A stretch of DNA of 5,293 bases from Hyphomicrobiales bacterium (GTDB lineage Bacteria > Pseudomonadota > Alphaproteobacteria > Rhizobiales > UBA4765): contig JAIYEB010000143.1 of NCBI GenBank assembly GCA_027487195.1, positions 1 to 5,293 of the forward strand. The letters are read 5' to 3'. Made by a program: the position numbers and the translations under genes. The notes below the pieces were generated by a model, which was given only the letters and a program-made list of their open reading frames with translations, made no database searches and had not been told where the DNA came from. The first letter of the stretch is position 1. Each line of letters begins with the position of its first letter. This document shows, piece by piece, positions 1 to 5,293 of this stretch.

Positions 1-260
1 ACGAGGGCTGCGCCAAAAAGGCCGCCTGCGCTCATGACAATCCTGGCGTGCCCGTGATCGATGGCGCGGCCAACAGGGATCGCTGCAAGTCCGGCGGCCA
101 GCAACCCTATTGAAAGAGCACCATTGAGGGCTGCCTTCGACCAGCCGAGATCTTCGCGCATCGGCTCAAGGAACAGGGCAAAGGCATAGAAAAGAATGCC
201 CCACGATACGGTTGTTGCCACCGAAAGGCCGAGGACCAGCGGCGACAAGGGCTGATGCAT
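1..260 (-). CDS. MFS transporter, N-terminal part (runs off left edge)
   Basis: The reverse strand is open from an ATG at 260 to the window edge, giving 86 complete codons without a stop. The protein looks like the beginning of a major facilitator superfamily carrier of the inner membrane. A hydrophobic helix spans about residues 8-31, followed by a short loop with EPMREDLGWS. A second helix spans about 45-62, then comes a motif-A-like loop PVGRAIDHGHAR (62-73), and a third helix begins. The layout and the LGWS and VGRxxDxxGxR patterns are typical of MFS carriers in the broad oxalate/formate-antiporter-like or monocarboxylate-like groups, but the substrate cannot be read from this part. An in-frame GTG at 278-276 would add six residues (V-N-A-Q-H-D). 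Neither start has a clear Shine-Dalgarno sequence, so the exact start is uncertain. The gene is divergent from the response regulator at 611 and has the GTCATG repeats 48 bases upstream of its GTG codon. Confidence 0.82.
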   Translation of the reverse strand, partial: MHQPLSPLVLGLSVATTVSWGILFYAFALFLEPMREDLGWSKAALNGALSIGLLAAGLAAIPVGRAIDHGHARIVMSAGGLFGAAL

Positions 261-326
261 GTCGTGTTGTGCGTTCACGCTGTGTCTTGTCGCACCAACA
301 TGGCACGCGCAATTGAAAAGGCATGT

Positions 327-374
327 GTCATGTGCAGCTCAGTCATGTCGCGACCTGTCATGACGTCGTCATGA
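327..374. repeat. GTCATG repeat cluster ending in a palindrome, possible operator
   Basis: GTCATG occurs four times, starting at 327, 342, 357 and 368, so the starts are 15, 15 and 11 bases apart. The third copy extends to the self-complementary octamer GTCATGAC (357-364). Copies three and four together form the 17-base inverted repeat TCATGACG-T-CGTCATGA (358-374), with one central base. Read on the reverse strand, the copies are CATGAC boxes lying 48 to 98 bases upstream of the transporter's possible GTG start. Arrays of this kind usually bind a dimeric or cooperative transcription factor. That role, and which of the two divergent genes is controlled, are inferences. No regulator gene is visible next to it. 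Confidence 0.5.
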
Positions 375-377
375 ATC

Positions 378-397
378 CCAATGAGCGGTGGCATTGG
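378..397. repeat. CCAATG/CATTGG inverted repeat
   Basis: A perfect 6-base inverted repeat, CCAATG at 378-383 and CATTGG at 392-397, is separated by 8 bases. It lies four bases after the GTCATG palindrome. There is no following T-run, so it is not an obvious terminator. It could be a protein binding site or a chance match. Confidence 0.3.
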
Positions 398-545
398 AGT
401 GCTGGTTGGGCGAATATCTGGCAATCTCGAGTATCGCGCCGGCCATCGTTAGCTCGGTTCGTCGAATGTAAACGCTTTGTGCACTACTGACGCTTATTTA
501 TTCCATGAGTCGGTCAAGGTGGGGGAATACTGCGATTATCGCGTG

Positions 546-575
546 TTGGCTCCGTCCATTGGTGCGCGGTATAGG
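546..575 (+). promoter_or_regulatory. Weak sigma-70-like promoter candidate for the response regulator
   Basis: TTGGCT at 546-551 and TATAGG at 570-575 are separated by 18 bases and lie about 35 bases upstream of the response regulator start. Both hexamers depart from consensus, so this is only the best-looking candidate in the interval. Confidence 0.22.
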
Positions 576-610
576 CATTTTTGCGAGATAAACGAGGGTC
601 GTGACATTCA

Positions 611-1135
611 ATGAATCGCGTGGATTTCTCAAAGCTGAGATTTCTTGTCGCCGAAGATAACAGGTTTATGCGCGAAATCTGCCGCACAATCCTGTTTTCC
701 TACGGCGCGCGCGATGTCGTTGAGGCCACGGATGGTGCGGAAGCTCTTGAGTTGTTCAAGGAGCGCGTTCCGGACATCATCCTCCTCGATCTGCACATGC
801 CGATCCTCGACGGGTTTGATGTGTTGCGCATGGTGCGCGACCGCGGGACGTCACTCAATCCCTACGTGCCGGTCATTGTTTTGTCGGCCTATTCCGAGCG
901 CTGGCGCATCTTGCAGGCCCGTGATCTCGGTGCGACCGAGTATCTTGTTAAACCCGTGTCTGCCAGTGCCATTTACAGCCGGGTTGCCAACGTCGTTCTC
1001 AACCCTCGCCCGTTCGTCGAGACGAAATCGTATTTTGGGCCGGATCGTCGGCGGTTTGTCACGGCACAGCTTCATCGCGAAGACCGGCGCGTGGCAGATA
1101 TCTCTGAAAACACCGTCAGGCTGATCGACAAGTAG
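611..1135 (+). CDS. Single-domain response regulator (CheY-like receiver with basic FGPDRRR tail)
   Basis: This is a 174-residue cytoplasmic phosphoacceptor protein of two-component signalling. Residues about 9-128 form a complete receiver. The acidic pair E15-D16 binds magnesium and D60 in LLDLHMP is the expected phosphorylation site. S92 is the switch Ser/Thr, Y111 the switch aromatic and K114-P115 the conserved Lys-Pro. All key residues are present, so it should be phosphorylatable. There is no DNA-binding or enzymatic output domain. Instead a tail of about 46 residues carries PRPFVETKSYFGPDRRR (131-147) and a further basic stretch, REDRR. From memory, similar RPF...FGPDRRR tails recur in alphaproteobacterial stand-alone receivers, with no role I can name. 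The ATG start is preceded by GAGGG (594-598), 12 bases away, a slightly long spacing. A GTG at 601 is out of frame and soon stops. No histidine kinase is next to it, so the partner is unknown. The glycosyltransferase follows after 62 bases on the same strand and may be co-transcribed. Confidence 0.9.
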   Translation: MNRVDFSKLRFLVAEDNRFMREICRTILFSYGARDVVEATDGAEALELFKERVPDIILLDLHMPILDGFDVLRMVRDRGTSLNPYVPVIVLSAYSERWRILQARDLGATEYLVKPVSASAIYSRVANVVLNPRPFVETKSYFGPDRRRFVTAQLHREDRRVADISENTVRLIDK

Positions 1136-1145
1136 CGAGCGCATT

Positions 1146-1158
1146 GACCTTTCAGGTC
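1146..1158 (+). other. Small hairpin between response regulator and glycosyltransferase
   Basis: GACCT (1146-1150) and AGGTC (1154-1158) form a perfect 5-base stem around a 3-base loop, shortly after the response regulator stop codon. No T-run follows, so it is at most a weak or incomplete terminator and does not exclude read-through into the next gene. Confidence 0.2.
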
Positions 1159-1186
1159 GTGCAACGATAAGACCGCGCACCTCAGC

Positions 1187-1192
1187 GGAAAG
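1187..1192 (+). promoter_or_regulatory. Ribosome binding site supporting the TTG start at 1198
   Basis: GGAAAG ends five bases before a TTG codon. The reading frame is closed upstream by TAA at 1168-1170, and no ATG, GTG or other TTG lies in frame between that stop and 1198. The TTG is therefore the only start that keeps the N-terminal glycosyltransferase strand intact. Confidence 0.55.
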
Positions 1193-1197
1193 TCGTT

Positions 1198-2292
1198 TTG
1201 CCCACACCTCTCCTGACCATTGTAGCCCCGACGCTCAACGAGCGCGACAATGTCGTGCCGCTTGTGCGCGCCATTGAGCGGGCTCTTGAAGGGGTCGCGT
1301 GGGAACTTGTGCTTGTCGATGACGACAGCGCAGATGGAACGGCGGCGGCAGCCAAGGCGCTCGCGCAGGTCGATGCGCGCGTGCGCTGCCTGCATCGCAT
1401 CGGGCGGCGAGGGCTATCAGGCGCGGCGATCGAAGGCTTCCTGTCGTCAAGCGCCCCCTTTGTCGCCTTGATTGACGCAGACATGCAGCATGACGAAAGC
1501 GCTCTGTTGCGTATGCTCAACGTGCTCCAGACCACCGACGCGGAACTGGTCGTTGGCTCACGCCATATCGAAGGCGGTTCATCGGAGGGCCTTTCAAGCG
1601 AAGGGCGCGTCAAGCTGTCCGAGCTTGGCGCAAGGCTTGCCAATCGCGTCACGCAGGTGCCGGTGTCTGATCCGATGTCGGGCTTCTTCATGATGCGCCG
1701 CGACGTGTTTGACGCTGTCGCGCCGAAACTGTCCGTGCAGGGCTTCAAGATCCTGACCGATATTCTTGCCTCATCGCAACGCCCGCTGGTGGTGGCTGAA
1801 GTGGGCTATGAGTTTCGCGAGCGGCTCCATGGCGCCTCAAAGCTTGATACCGGCGTCCTGATCGACTTCGCGATGTTGCTGGCGGACAAAACCATCGGGC
1901 GGTTCGTTCCGGTGCGCTTCCTCATGTTCGCAGCCATTGGCGGCTTTGGTGTCTTCGTCCATCTCGGCATGCTGGCGTTGATGCATTTCGTTGCCGGCCA
2001 GAGCTTCGCGCTGGCTCAAGGCATTGCCGCTTTCACGGCCATGACCACAAACTTCCTTTTGAACAACGTCATTACCTACCGTGATCGGCGCTTGCGCGGC
2101 GCGCGCATCATCACGGGTCTCTTGTCGTTTTATGCGGTCTGTTCGGTTGGATTTGTCGCCAACGTTGGTGTCGGCGACTATCTCTTTGGCTATGGCCAGC
2201 GCTGGTGGGTTGCAGGCCTGGCGGGTGCCTTGGTCGCTGCGGTCTGGAACTATGGTGCGTCCAGCATCTTCACATGGGGCAAGCGGCGGTAA
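1198..2292 (+). CDS. Family 2 glycosyltransferase fused to GtrA-like membrane domain (polyprenyl-phosphate sugar transferase type)
   Basis: This 364-residue protein resembles dolichol-phosphate mannosyltransferase. It probably transfers a sugar from a nucleotide sugar to a polyprenyl phosphate at the cytoplasmic face of the inner membrane. The catalytic GT-A domain covers about residues 5-232. It has PTLNERDN (11-18), the nucleotide-binding VDDDSADGT (40-48), RRGLSGA (70-76), the metal-binding DADMQHD (93-99), DPMSGFF (158-164) and FRERLHGASKLD (206-217), all typical of DPM1-like enzymes. The C-terminal part, about 238-362, is a GtrA-like domain with four predicted membrane helices (about 240-263, 268-290, 304-326, 336-358). 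It includes the recognisable NFLLNNVITYRDRR (285-298) and a terminal FTWGKRR. The GtrA part may help move or anchor the lipid-linked sugar. Likely products feed envelope glycan or lipid modification, but the sugar and acceptor cannot be read from the sequence. It starts at TTG and converges on the amidohydrolase, with 19 bases between stops. Confidence 0.92.
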   Translation: MPTPLLTIVAPTLNERDNVVPLVRAIERALEGVAWELVLVDDDSADGTAAAAKALAQVDARVRCLHRIGRRGLSGAAIEGFLSSSAPFVALIDADMQHDESALLRMLNVLQTTDAELVVGSRHIEGGSSEGLSSEGRVKLSELGARLANRVTQVPVSDPMSGFFMMRRDVFDAVAPKLSVQGFKILTDILASSQRPLVVAEVGYEFRERLHGASKLDTGVLIDFAMLLADKTIGRFVPVRFLMFAAIGGFGVFVHLGMLALMHFVAGQSFALAQGIAAFTAMTTNFLLNNVITYRDRRLRGARIITGLLSFYAVCSVGFVANVGVGDYLFGYGQRWWVAGLAGALVAAVWNYGASSIFTWGKRR

Positions 2293-2311
2293 CGCGCGGC
2301 CAGCACTGTGA

Positions 2312-3511
2312 TCAGGCTGCCGGTGAGAGCTCCTGCTGAACCAGTTCAATCCAGTACGCCGTTCCATAGGGGATGGCGGCATCGTTGAAGTTGTACTGCG
2401 GGGTGTGCAGACCAGCGTCGCCGCCCTCAGCAGCGGTGCCATTTCCAACGTTGATGTAGGCGCCGGGCTTCTTGCGCAGCATGAACGCAAAATCCTCACC
2501 CCCGCCCGTCAACGGGTGTTCAGTATTGACTGCTGAAGCGCCGACAAGGGCGGATGCCGCCCTGACTGCGGTATCGGTTTCTTCGGGATGATTGACGAGG
2601 GGTTCAGCCAACCAGTCAAACGTGACCTCGACGCCAGCCCCATGCATGGCTGCAAGGCCATGGGCGAGCTCCCGCATGCGGCGCTCGGTCGTCTCCTTGA
2701 TCGCATCGCTGTAATGGCGGGTCGTCCCTGCGATCATCAATTCCGCCGGCATCACATTGGCGGCCTCTTTGTCGCCACCACCGATATGGCCGACACTGAT
2801 CACAGCAGGCTCGAAGGCCGAGATGTTGCGCCCGACGATTGTTTGCAGACCGAGGACATAGTGTGCCTGGACGATCGTGAGATCAGTGGACAGATGGGGC
2901 GTGCCGCCTCCATGCCCGCCTGTGCCGGTAAAGCGGACGAAAAACTTGCTTCCGCCGGCCATCGCCGGTCCCTTGCGAATGCCGAAATGTCCAAGCTGCA
3001 TGCCTGGTCTGTTGTGCATTCCATAGACCGCATCGCACGGGAATCGTTCGAACAACCCATCAGCCAGCATGGCCAACGCCCCGCCGCGACCTTCCTCTGC
3101 AGGCTGGAAGATCACCTGCACCGTGCCTGCGAAGTCGCGATGTTCGGCCAGATGGCGCGCGGCACCAAGCAGCATCGTGGTGTGACCGTCATGGCCGCAG
3201 GCGTGCATGAAGCCGGGGTTCTTTGAGGCGTAGGGCAGCCCCGTCAGCTCCGGGATGGCAAGCGCATCCATGTCTGCTCTCAGTCCGATTGCCCGTTGGC
3301 CAGGCAAGCGTCCCCTGATGGTCCCGACAACACCGGTTCCACCGATGCGTTCGCTGACCTCAATTCCCCATGCTTTCAGACGTTCCGCAACGATGGCCGA
3401 TGTGCGAACCTCTTCGAGCCCCATTTCTGGATGCGCGTGAAGATCCTGACGGATCGCGGTCAGTTCCGCGAGGTGCGGCGCAATCGCCTGAAGTGTTTTC
3501 GATTGGGGCAA
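2312..3511 (-). CDS. M20-family amidohydrolase (hippurate hydrolase / N-acyl-amino-acid amidohydrolase type)
   Basis: This 399-residue protein has the usual length and layout of cytoplasmic M20D metallo-amidohydrolases, which cleave N-acyl amino acids such as hippurate or related amides. The catalytic domain carries DLHAHPE (23-29), LRADMDAL (77-84), the metal-ligand motif HACGHDGHT (103-111, with C105 and H107) and QPAEEG (136-141, with catalytic and ligand glutamates). It continues with GMHNRPG (164-170, with H166), GGGEDFAFML near 340 and a late H369 in GLHTPQ. All expected metal ligands are visible. The inserted dimerisation domain spans about 186-298 and begins with GGHGGGTPH. The substrate is undetermined; hippurate hydrolase is a family label only. 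The start is TTG at 3511-3509. It is supported by an AGGAG seven bases upstream, and the next in-frame Met is residue 30, beyond the conserved HAHPE. No partner gene adjoins it: both neighbouring genes are on the opposite strand. Confidence 0.93.
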   Translation of the reverse strand: MPQSKTLQAIAPHLAELTAIRQDLHAHPEMGLEEVRTSAIVAERLKAWGIEVSERIGGTGVVGTIRGRLPGQRAIGLRADMDALAIPELTGLPYASKNPGFMHACGHDGHTTMLLGAARHLAEHRDFAGTVQVIFQPAEEGRGGALAMLADGLFERFPCDAVYGMHNRPGMQLGHFGIRKGPAMAGGSKFFVRFTGTGGHGGGTPHLSTDLTIVQAHYVLGLQTIVGRNISAFEPAVISVGHIGGGDKEAANVMPAELMIAGTTRHYSDAIKETTERRMRELAHGLAAMHGAGVEVTFDWLAEPLVNHPEETDTAVRAASALVGASAVNTEHPLTGGGEDFAFMLRKKPGAYINVGNGTAAEGGDAGLHTPQYNFNDAAIPYGTAYWIELVQQELSPAA

Positions 3512-3518
3512 AGCACAG

Positions 3519-3523
3519 CTCCT
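3519..3523 (-). promoter_or_regulatory. Strong ribosome binding site deciding the TTG start of the amidohydrolase
   Basis: The reverse strand reads AGGAG followed by seven bases and then TTG CCC CAA. The near-ideal Shine-Dalgarno sequence and spacing make the TTG at 3511-3509 the likely start although it is a rare initiation codon. Confidence 0.65.
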
Positions 3524-3547
3524 GTGCGACCAGTTCGGGGCGACAAC

Positions 3548-3575
3548 GCTAGACCAAACCGCAGTTCAAGTGCAA
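3548..3575 (-). promoter_or_regulatory. Weak promoter candidate for the amidohydrolase
   Basis: On the reverse strand TTGCAC (3575-3570) and TCTAGC (3553-3548) are 16 bases apart and about 37 bases upstream of the start codon. The -10 match is poor; this is the best pair I see in the divergent gap, not a firm call. Confidence 0.22.
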
Positions 3576-3681
3576 TTGCGCCAGCGTCTTACCTGAAGCG
3601 CGTCCAAGCAACGGCCAGACATCAGTCTTGCGGCATCGTGCCACGCTGGTTGAGGCAGGCTGGCGCCCTAACTCCCGCTGT

Positions 3682-4080
3682 ATGATGCGTGCAGCAAGTC
3701 AGTTTCTATCCCGTCTGAGCGATCAGGAACGCCTCATCGCGCAGCTCACCCTCAACAGCGCCATGTTGCTCGTGGTCATCGCGCTTCATGGTGCGCCGTG
3801 GCTGGCCCTTCTGGCGCTGCTTTTGCTGCTCGCTGCCACGCTCCTCGTCCACGGCCGTGACAAGGCCGTGCTGATTATCGTGTACGGGATTTTCGGGTGG
3901 GTTGGCGAAGCCTGGATTGTGGGCCTTGGTCGGGTCTGGACATTCGCGACACCGACCACGACCGGGCTTGATGGCGGGCTGTTTGGCGTCCCATTCTACA
4001 TGGTCGTGACCTGGGCCATGGTTGGAGCGCTGATGCTGGTTCTTCAGCCCGTTCTGGCACCACGCCGCAGCAATCAATAA
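3682..4080 (+). CDS. Small four-helix membrane protein of unknown function
   Basis: The frame encodes 132 residues from ATG 3682, or 131 from the adjacent ATG 3685. Neither has a clear ribosome binding site. A TTG at 3628 would extend it by 18 residues, RHRATLVEAGWRPNSRC-like and polar, which seems less likely. After a short amphipathic N-terminus, four hydrophobic segments lie at about 20-36, 39-56, 62-82 and 100-123, and the protein ends in a basic APRRSNQ tail, so it is probably an inner membrane protein. Conserved-looking features are the polar YGIFGWVGEAW (68-78), with a glutamate buried in helix three, then GRVWTF (83-88), and LFGVPFYMVVTWAM (100-113). The E...G..W...P.....W pattern recalls small conserved families such as DUF2878 or the carotenoid-biosynthesis-like DUF422. 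That is an impression, not an identification. It is divergent from the amidohydrolase and convergent with the YbjQ gene, with 22 bases between the stops. Confidence 0.75.
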   Translation: MMRAASQFLSRLSDQERLIAQLTLNSAMLLVVIALHGAPWLALLALLLLLAATLLVHGRDKAVLIIVYGIFGWVGEAWIVGLGRVWTFATPTTTGLDGGLFGVPFYMVVTWAMVGALMLVLQPVLAPRRSNQ

Positions 4081-4102
4081 CGCGAACGGCTGCGGCCCTC
4101 GT

Positions 4103-4417
4103 TTAGCGATAGAGGACGGCCGTCCCGCTGACGCTGACCATCAGCATGGATTGGCCAACGGTCTCATGGTCAAATGCGATGCCGACAACGGCGTTCGCAC
4201 CCAGCGCGCGCGCCCGCTCGATCAATTCACGCATTGCCGTTTCGCGTGCGTCGCGAAACACGTTTTCATAGGCTTCCGAACGCCCACCAACGACATTGCG
4301 CACACCCGCCAGCAAGTCCCTGAAAACATTGGCGCCATAGATCGTTTCTGCGGATACGACGCCGAAATACTCGACAATTGTTCGGCCTTCGATGGACTGG
4401 GTCGTTGTCGTGATCAT
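4103..4417 (-). CDS. ybjQ: YbjQ/UPF0145 family protein (DUF74 fold)
   Basis: This 104-residue protein matches the usual length and the strong family pattern of YbjQ. It opens with MITTTTQSIEGRTIVEYFGVV, written here as residues 1-21, followed by GANVFRD (28-34) and VVGGRSEAYE (42-51). The alanine-rich helix ALGANAVVGIAFDHE (71-85) and the closing MLMVSVSGTAV follow. The family has a small alpha/beta fold, forms multimers (often drawn as pentamers) and is often labelled a putative heavy-metal-binding domain. Its true role is not established, and I see no cysteine cluster here that would argue for metal binding. The ATG at 4417-4415 has AAGG five bases upstream on the reverse strand. The HD-GYP gene lies upstream on the same strand with a 69-base gap, so the two could share a transcript. 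Confidence 0.93.
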   Translation of the reverse strand: MITTTTQSIEGRTIVEYFGVVSAETIYGANVFRDLLAGVRNVVGGRSEAYENVFRDARETAMRELIERARALGANAVVGIAFDHETVGQSMLMVSVSGTAVLYR

Positions 4418-4486
4418 GAAAGCCTTCGCCTCATCAGTGGGAGCTGACGATGAATGACATTTGCAATGGCCCGTGTCGATGAGGTG

Positions 4487-5293
4487 TCAGTTGATACTGA
4501 GAGCAATCGGCTTAAAGGCCTTCACCAACGACTGGTCGAGCTTGGCACCCATATCAACCAAGATGCCATAGGCCTGATCGCGCGCCATTGGCGGCTTGTA
4601 GCTGCGCCTCTCCATCAGCGCGCCAAATACGTCGCAAATGGTTGTCAGCCGCACAACATCTGAAATTTCATCACCGGAGAGGCCGTCGGGATATCCTGCT
4701 CCATCAAGCAGCTCATGATGGTGCAGCACGATGTCCATGAGTTCCTGGTCAAAGTCGCCTCCCGAGGTCAGGATGTCGGCGCCAAGACGTGGATGGGTTC
4801 GCATGATCTTTTCTTCGGTCGCGTCAAGCTGACCGGGCTTTTCGAGGATCGACAATGGAATCTTCGCCTTGCCGACATCGTGGAGCAGAGCGCCAAGCGT
4901 CAGGCGCTCGACATCGCTGTCGTGGAAGCCAAGGTGGCGGGCAAATGCGGTCGCTGTACCGGTGACGAGCAGGCAATGCTGGAACGTTGCATCGTGATGG
5001 GCGCGCATGGTGTGCAGCCATCCCTCAAGTCCAAGCGCGTCAAAGCTCAAAATGAGCTCACGTGCCTCGCGCTTCAAGGCTTCAGGACTGGCTTCGCCGA
5101 TCCCTTGGGCCAGTTTATTGACAAGCCCCATCGCGGCACTGGACGTGCCAAAACAGCGTTCCTGCAGCGGTGTAAGCTTTGCGTCCTCAATCATCCCTGC
5201 TGGCCGCGGTTGCAACGCATCGCGCAACTGCGACAATTGCAGGGGACGGGGCAGGACTGTGCTCGCGCCAAGCACACTTGCCTGAAACCGCGG
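4487..5293 (-). CDS. HD-GYP domain protein, probable c-di-GMP phosphodiesterase, with receiver-like N-terminal end (runs off right edge)
   Basis: The frame is open from the stop at 4487 to the window edge, giving 268 codons. A GTG at 5275-5273 could serve as a start, but six more in-frame codons without a stop precede it. The opening residues, FQASVLGASTVLPRPLQLSQLRDAL in sense, match the last strand and helix of a receiver domain (pattern GA..(F/Y)L.KP....L...). The real start is therefore probably beyond the window. Numbering from the GTG, a linker covers about 22-90 and the HD-GYP domain about 95-240. It has H100, LLHDVGK (130-136), H161, HHHELLDGAGYP (185-196) and ICDVFGAL (213-220). These are the metal-binding and GYP residues of enzymes that break cyclic di-GMP to pGpG or GMP, so activity is likely. 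In the receiver-like end, the conserved Lys before Pro is Arg (R10-P11), which may mean a phosphorylation-independent pseudo-receiver. It would control motility or biofilm switching through c-di-GMP, by inference from the family. YbjQ lies downstream on the same strand. Confidence 0.9.
   Translation of the reverse strand, partial: PRFQASVLGASTVLPRPLQLSQLRDALQPRPAGMIEDAKLTPLQERCFGTSSAAMGLVNKLAQGIGEASPEALKREARELILSFDALGLEGWLHTMRAHHDATFQHCLLVTGTATAFARHLGFHDSDVERLTLGALLHDVGKAKIPLSILEKPGQLDATEEKIMRTHPRLGADILTSGGDFDQELMDIVLHHHELLDGAGYPDGLSGDEISDVVRLTTICDVFGALMERRSYKPPMARDQAYGILVDMGAKLDQSLVKAFKPIALSIN

Larger units (their letters stand above)
279..610. other. Non-coding divergent intergenic region
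   Basis: This 330-base stretch lies between the leftward transporter and the rightward response regulator and must hold the promoters of both. I find no convincing open reading frame or RNA gene in it. It contains the GTCATG repeat cluster (327-373), a separate CCAATG/CATTGG inverted repeat (378-397), a weak promoter-like pair (546-575) and a GAGGG ribosome binding site (594-598), each described separately. The remainder shows nothing I can assign. Confidence 0.7.

Noticed and set aside
1182..1748. Reverse open frame of 188 codons across the glycosyltransferase
   Set aside because: The product is Ser/Arg/Thr-rich without a domain, and the opposite strand encodes clear glycosyltransferase motifs over the same bases.
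2293..2320. Possible bidirectional terminator between the convergent stops at 2292 and 2312
   Set aside because: Only an imperfect, bulged GGCCAGC/GCTGCC pairing is present, with no T-run on either side.
1837..2499. Reverse open frame of 220 codons spanning the glycosyltransferase 3' end and the amidohydrolase 3' end
   Set aside because: It overlaps two well-supported genes in another frame, and its product is low-complexity and unlike any family I recognise.
2588..3226. Long forward open frame (212 codons) antisense to the amidohydrolase
   Set aside because: It lies wholly inside a gene with complete catalytic motifs on the other strand. Its translation shows no recognisable domain, and such long antisense frames are common in GC-rich DNA.
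3628..3681. TTG at 3628 as start of the small membrane protein
   Set aside because: It has no ribosome binding site and adds a polar stretch before the membrane helices. Two adjacent ATG codons at 3682 and 3685 are more plausible, though the start remains unproven.
4081..4130. Possible terminator between the convergent stops at 4080 and 4103
   Set aside because: Only short pairings are visible (CCTC/GAGG, and the self-complementary GACGGCCGTC inside the YbjQ coding region), without a T-run. The stem is not convincing.
5273..5275. GTG at 5275 as the true start of the HD-GYP gene
   Set aside because: The frame continues to the window edge without a stop, and the residues on both sides of the GTG fit the end of a receiver domain, so the gene is more likely cut by the edge.

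Overview
The window is a GC-rich bacterial chromosome segment. It most resembles an alphaproteobacterium, perhaps of the Rhizobiales/Hyphomicrobiales type. This is inferred from gene style: a stand-alone CheY-like regulator with an FGPDRRR tail, a receiver/HD-GYP type protein, and frequent TTG or GTG starts. No rRNA, tRNA, CRISPR array, insertion sequence or phage gene is visible. Seven protein genes are supported, two of them cut by the window edges.

Left part (1-1135): the N-terminal end of a major facilitator transporter runs leftward off the window. A 330-base non-coding region separates it from a rightward single-domain response regulator. This gap holds the most unusual non-coding signal here: four copies of GTCATG in 47 bases, with starts 15, 15 and 11 bases apart and ending in a 17-base near-perfect palindrome. 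A second, separate inverted repeat (CCAATG/CATTGG) lies just beyond.

Middle (1198-3511): a rightward membrane glycosyltransferase (family 2 catalytic domain fused to a GtrA-type membrane domain) starts at a TTG codon. It converges, with only 19 bases between stops, on a leftward M20-family amidohydrolase that also starts at TTG but has a strong AGGAG ribosome binding site.

Right part (3682-5293): a small rightward four-helix membrane protein of unknown function converges on a leftward YbjQ-type protein. Upstream of the latter on the same strand is an HD-GYP protein, a likely cyclic-di-GMP phosphodiesterase. Its reading frame stays open to the right edge, and its first visible residues look like the end of a receiver domain, so its true start probably lies outside the window.

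The genes do not form one pathway. Short leftward and rightward units alternate with two tight convergent junctions, as in an ordinary chromosomal housekeeping and signalling region. The two signalling genes (single receiver and HD-GYP) suggest phosphorelay and c-di-GMP control, but nothing in the sequence links them to each other. I see no convincing new multi-gene system; the GTCATG array and the substituted receiver end of the HD-GYP protein deserve the closest look.
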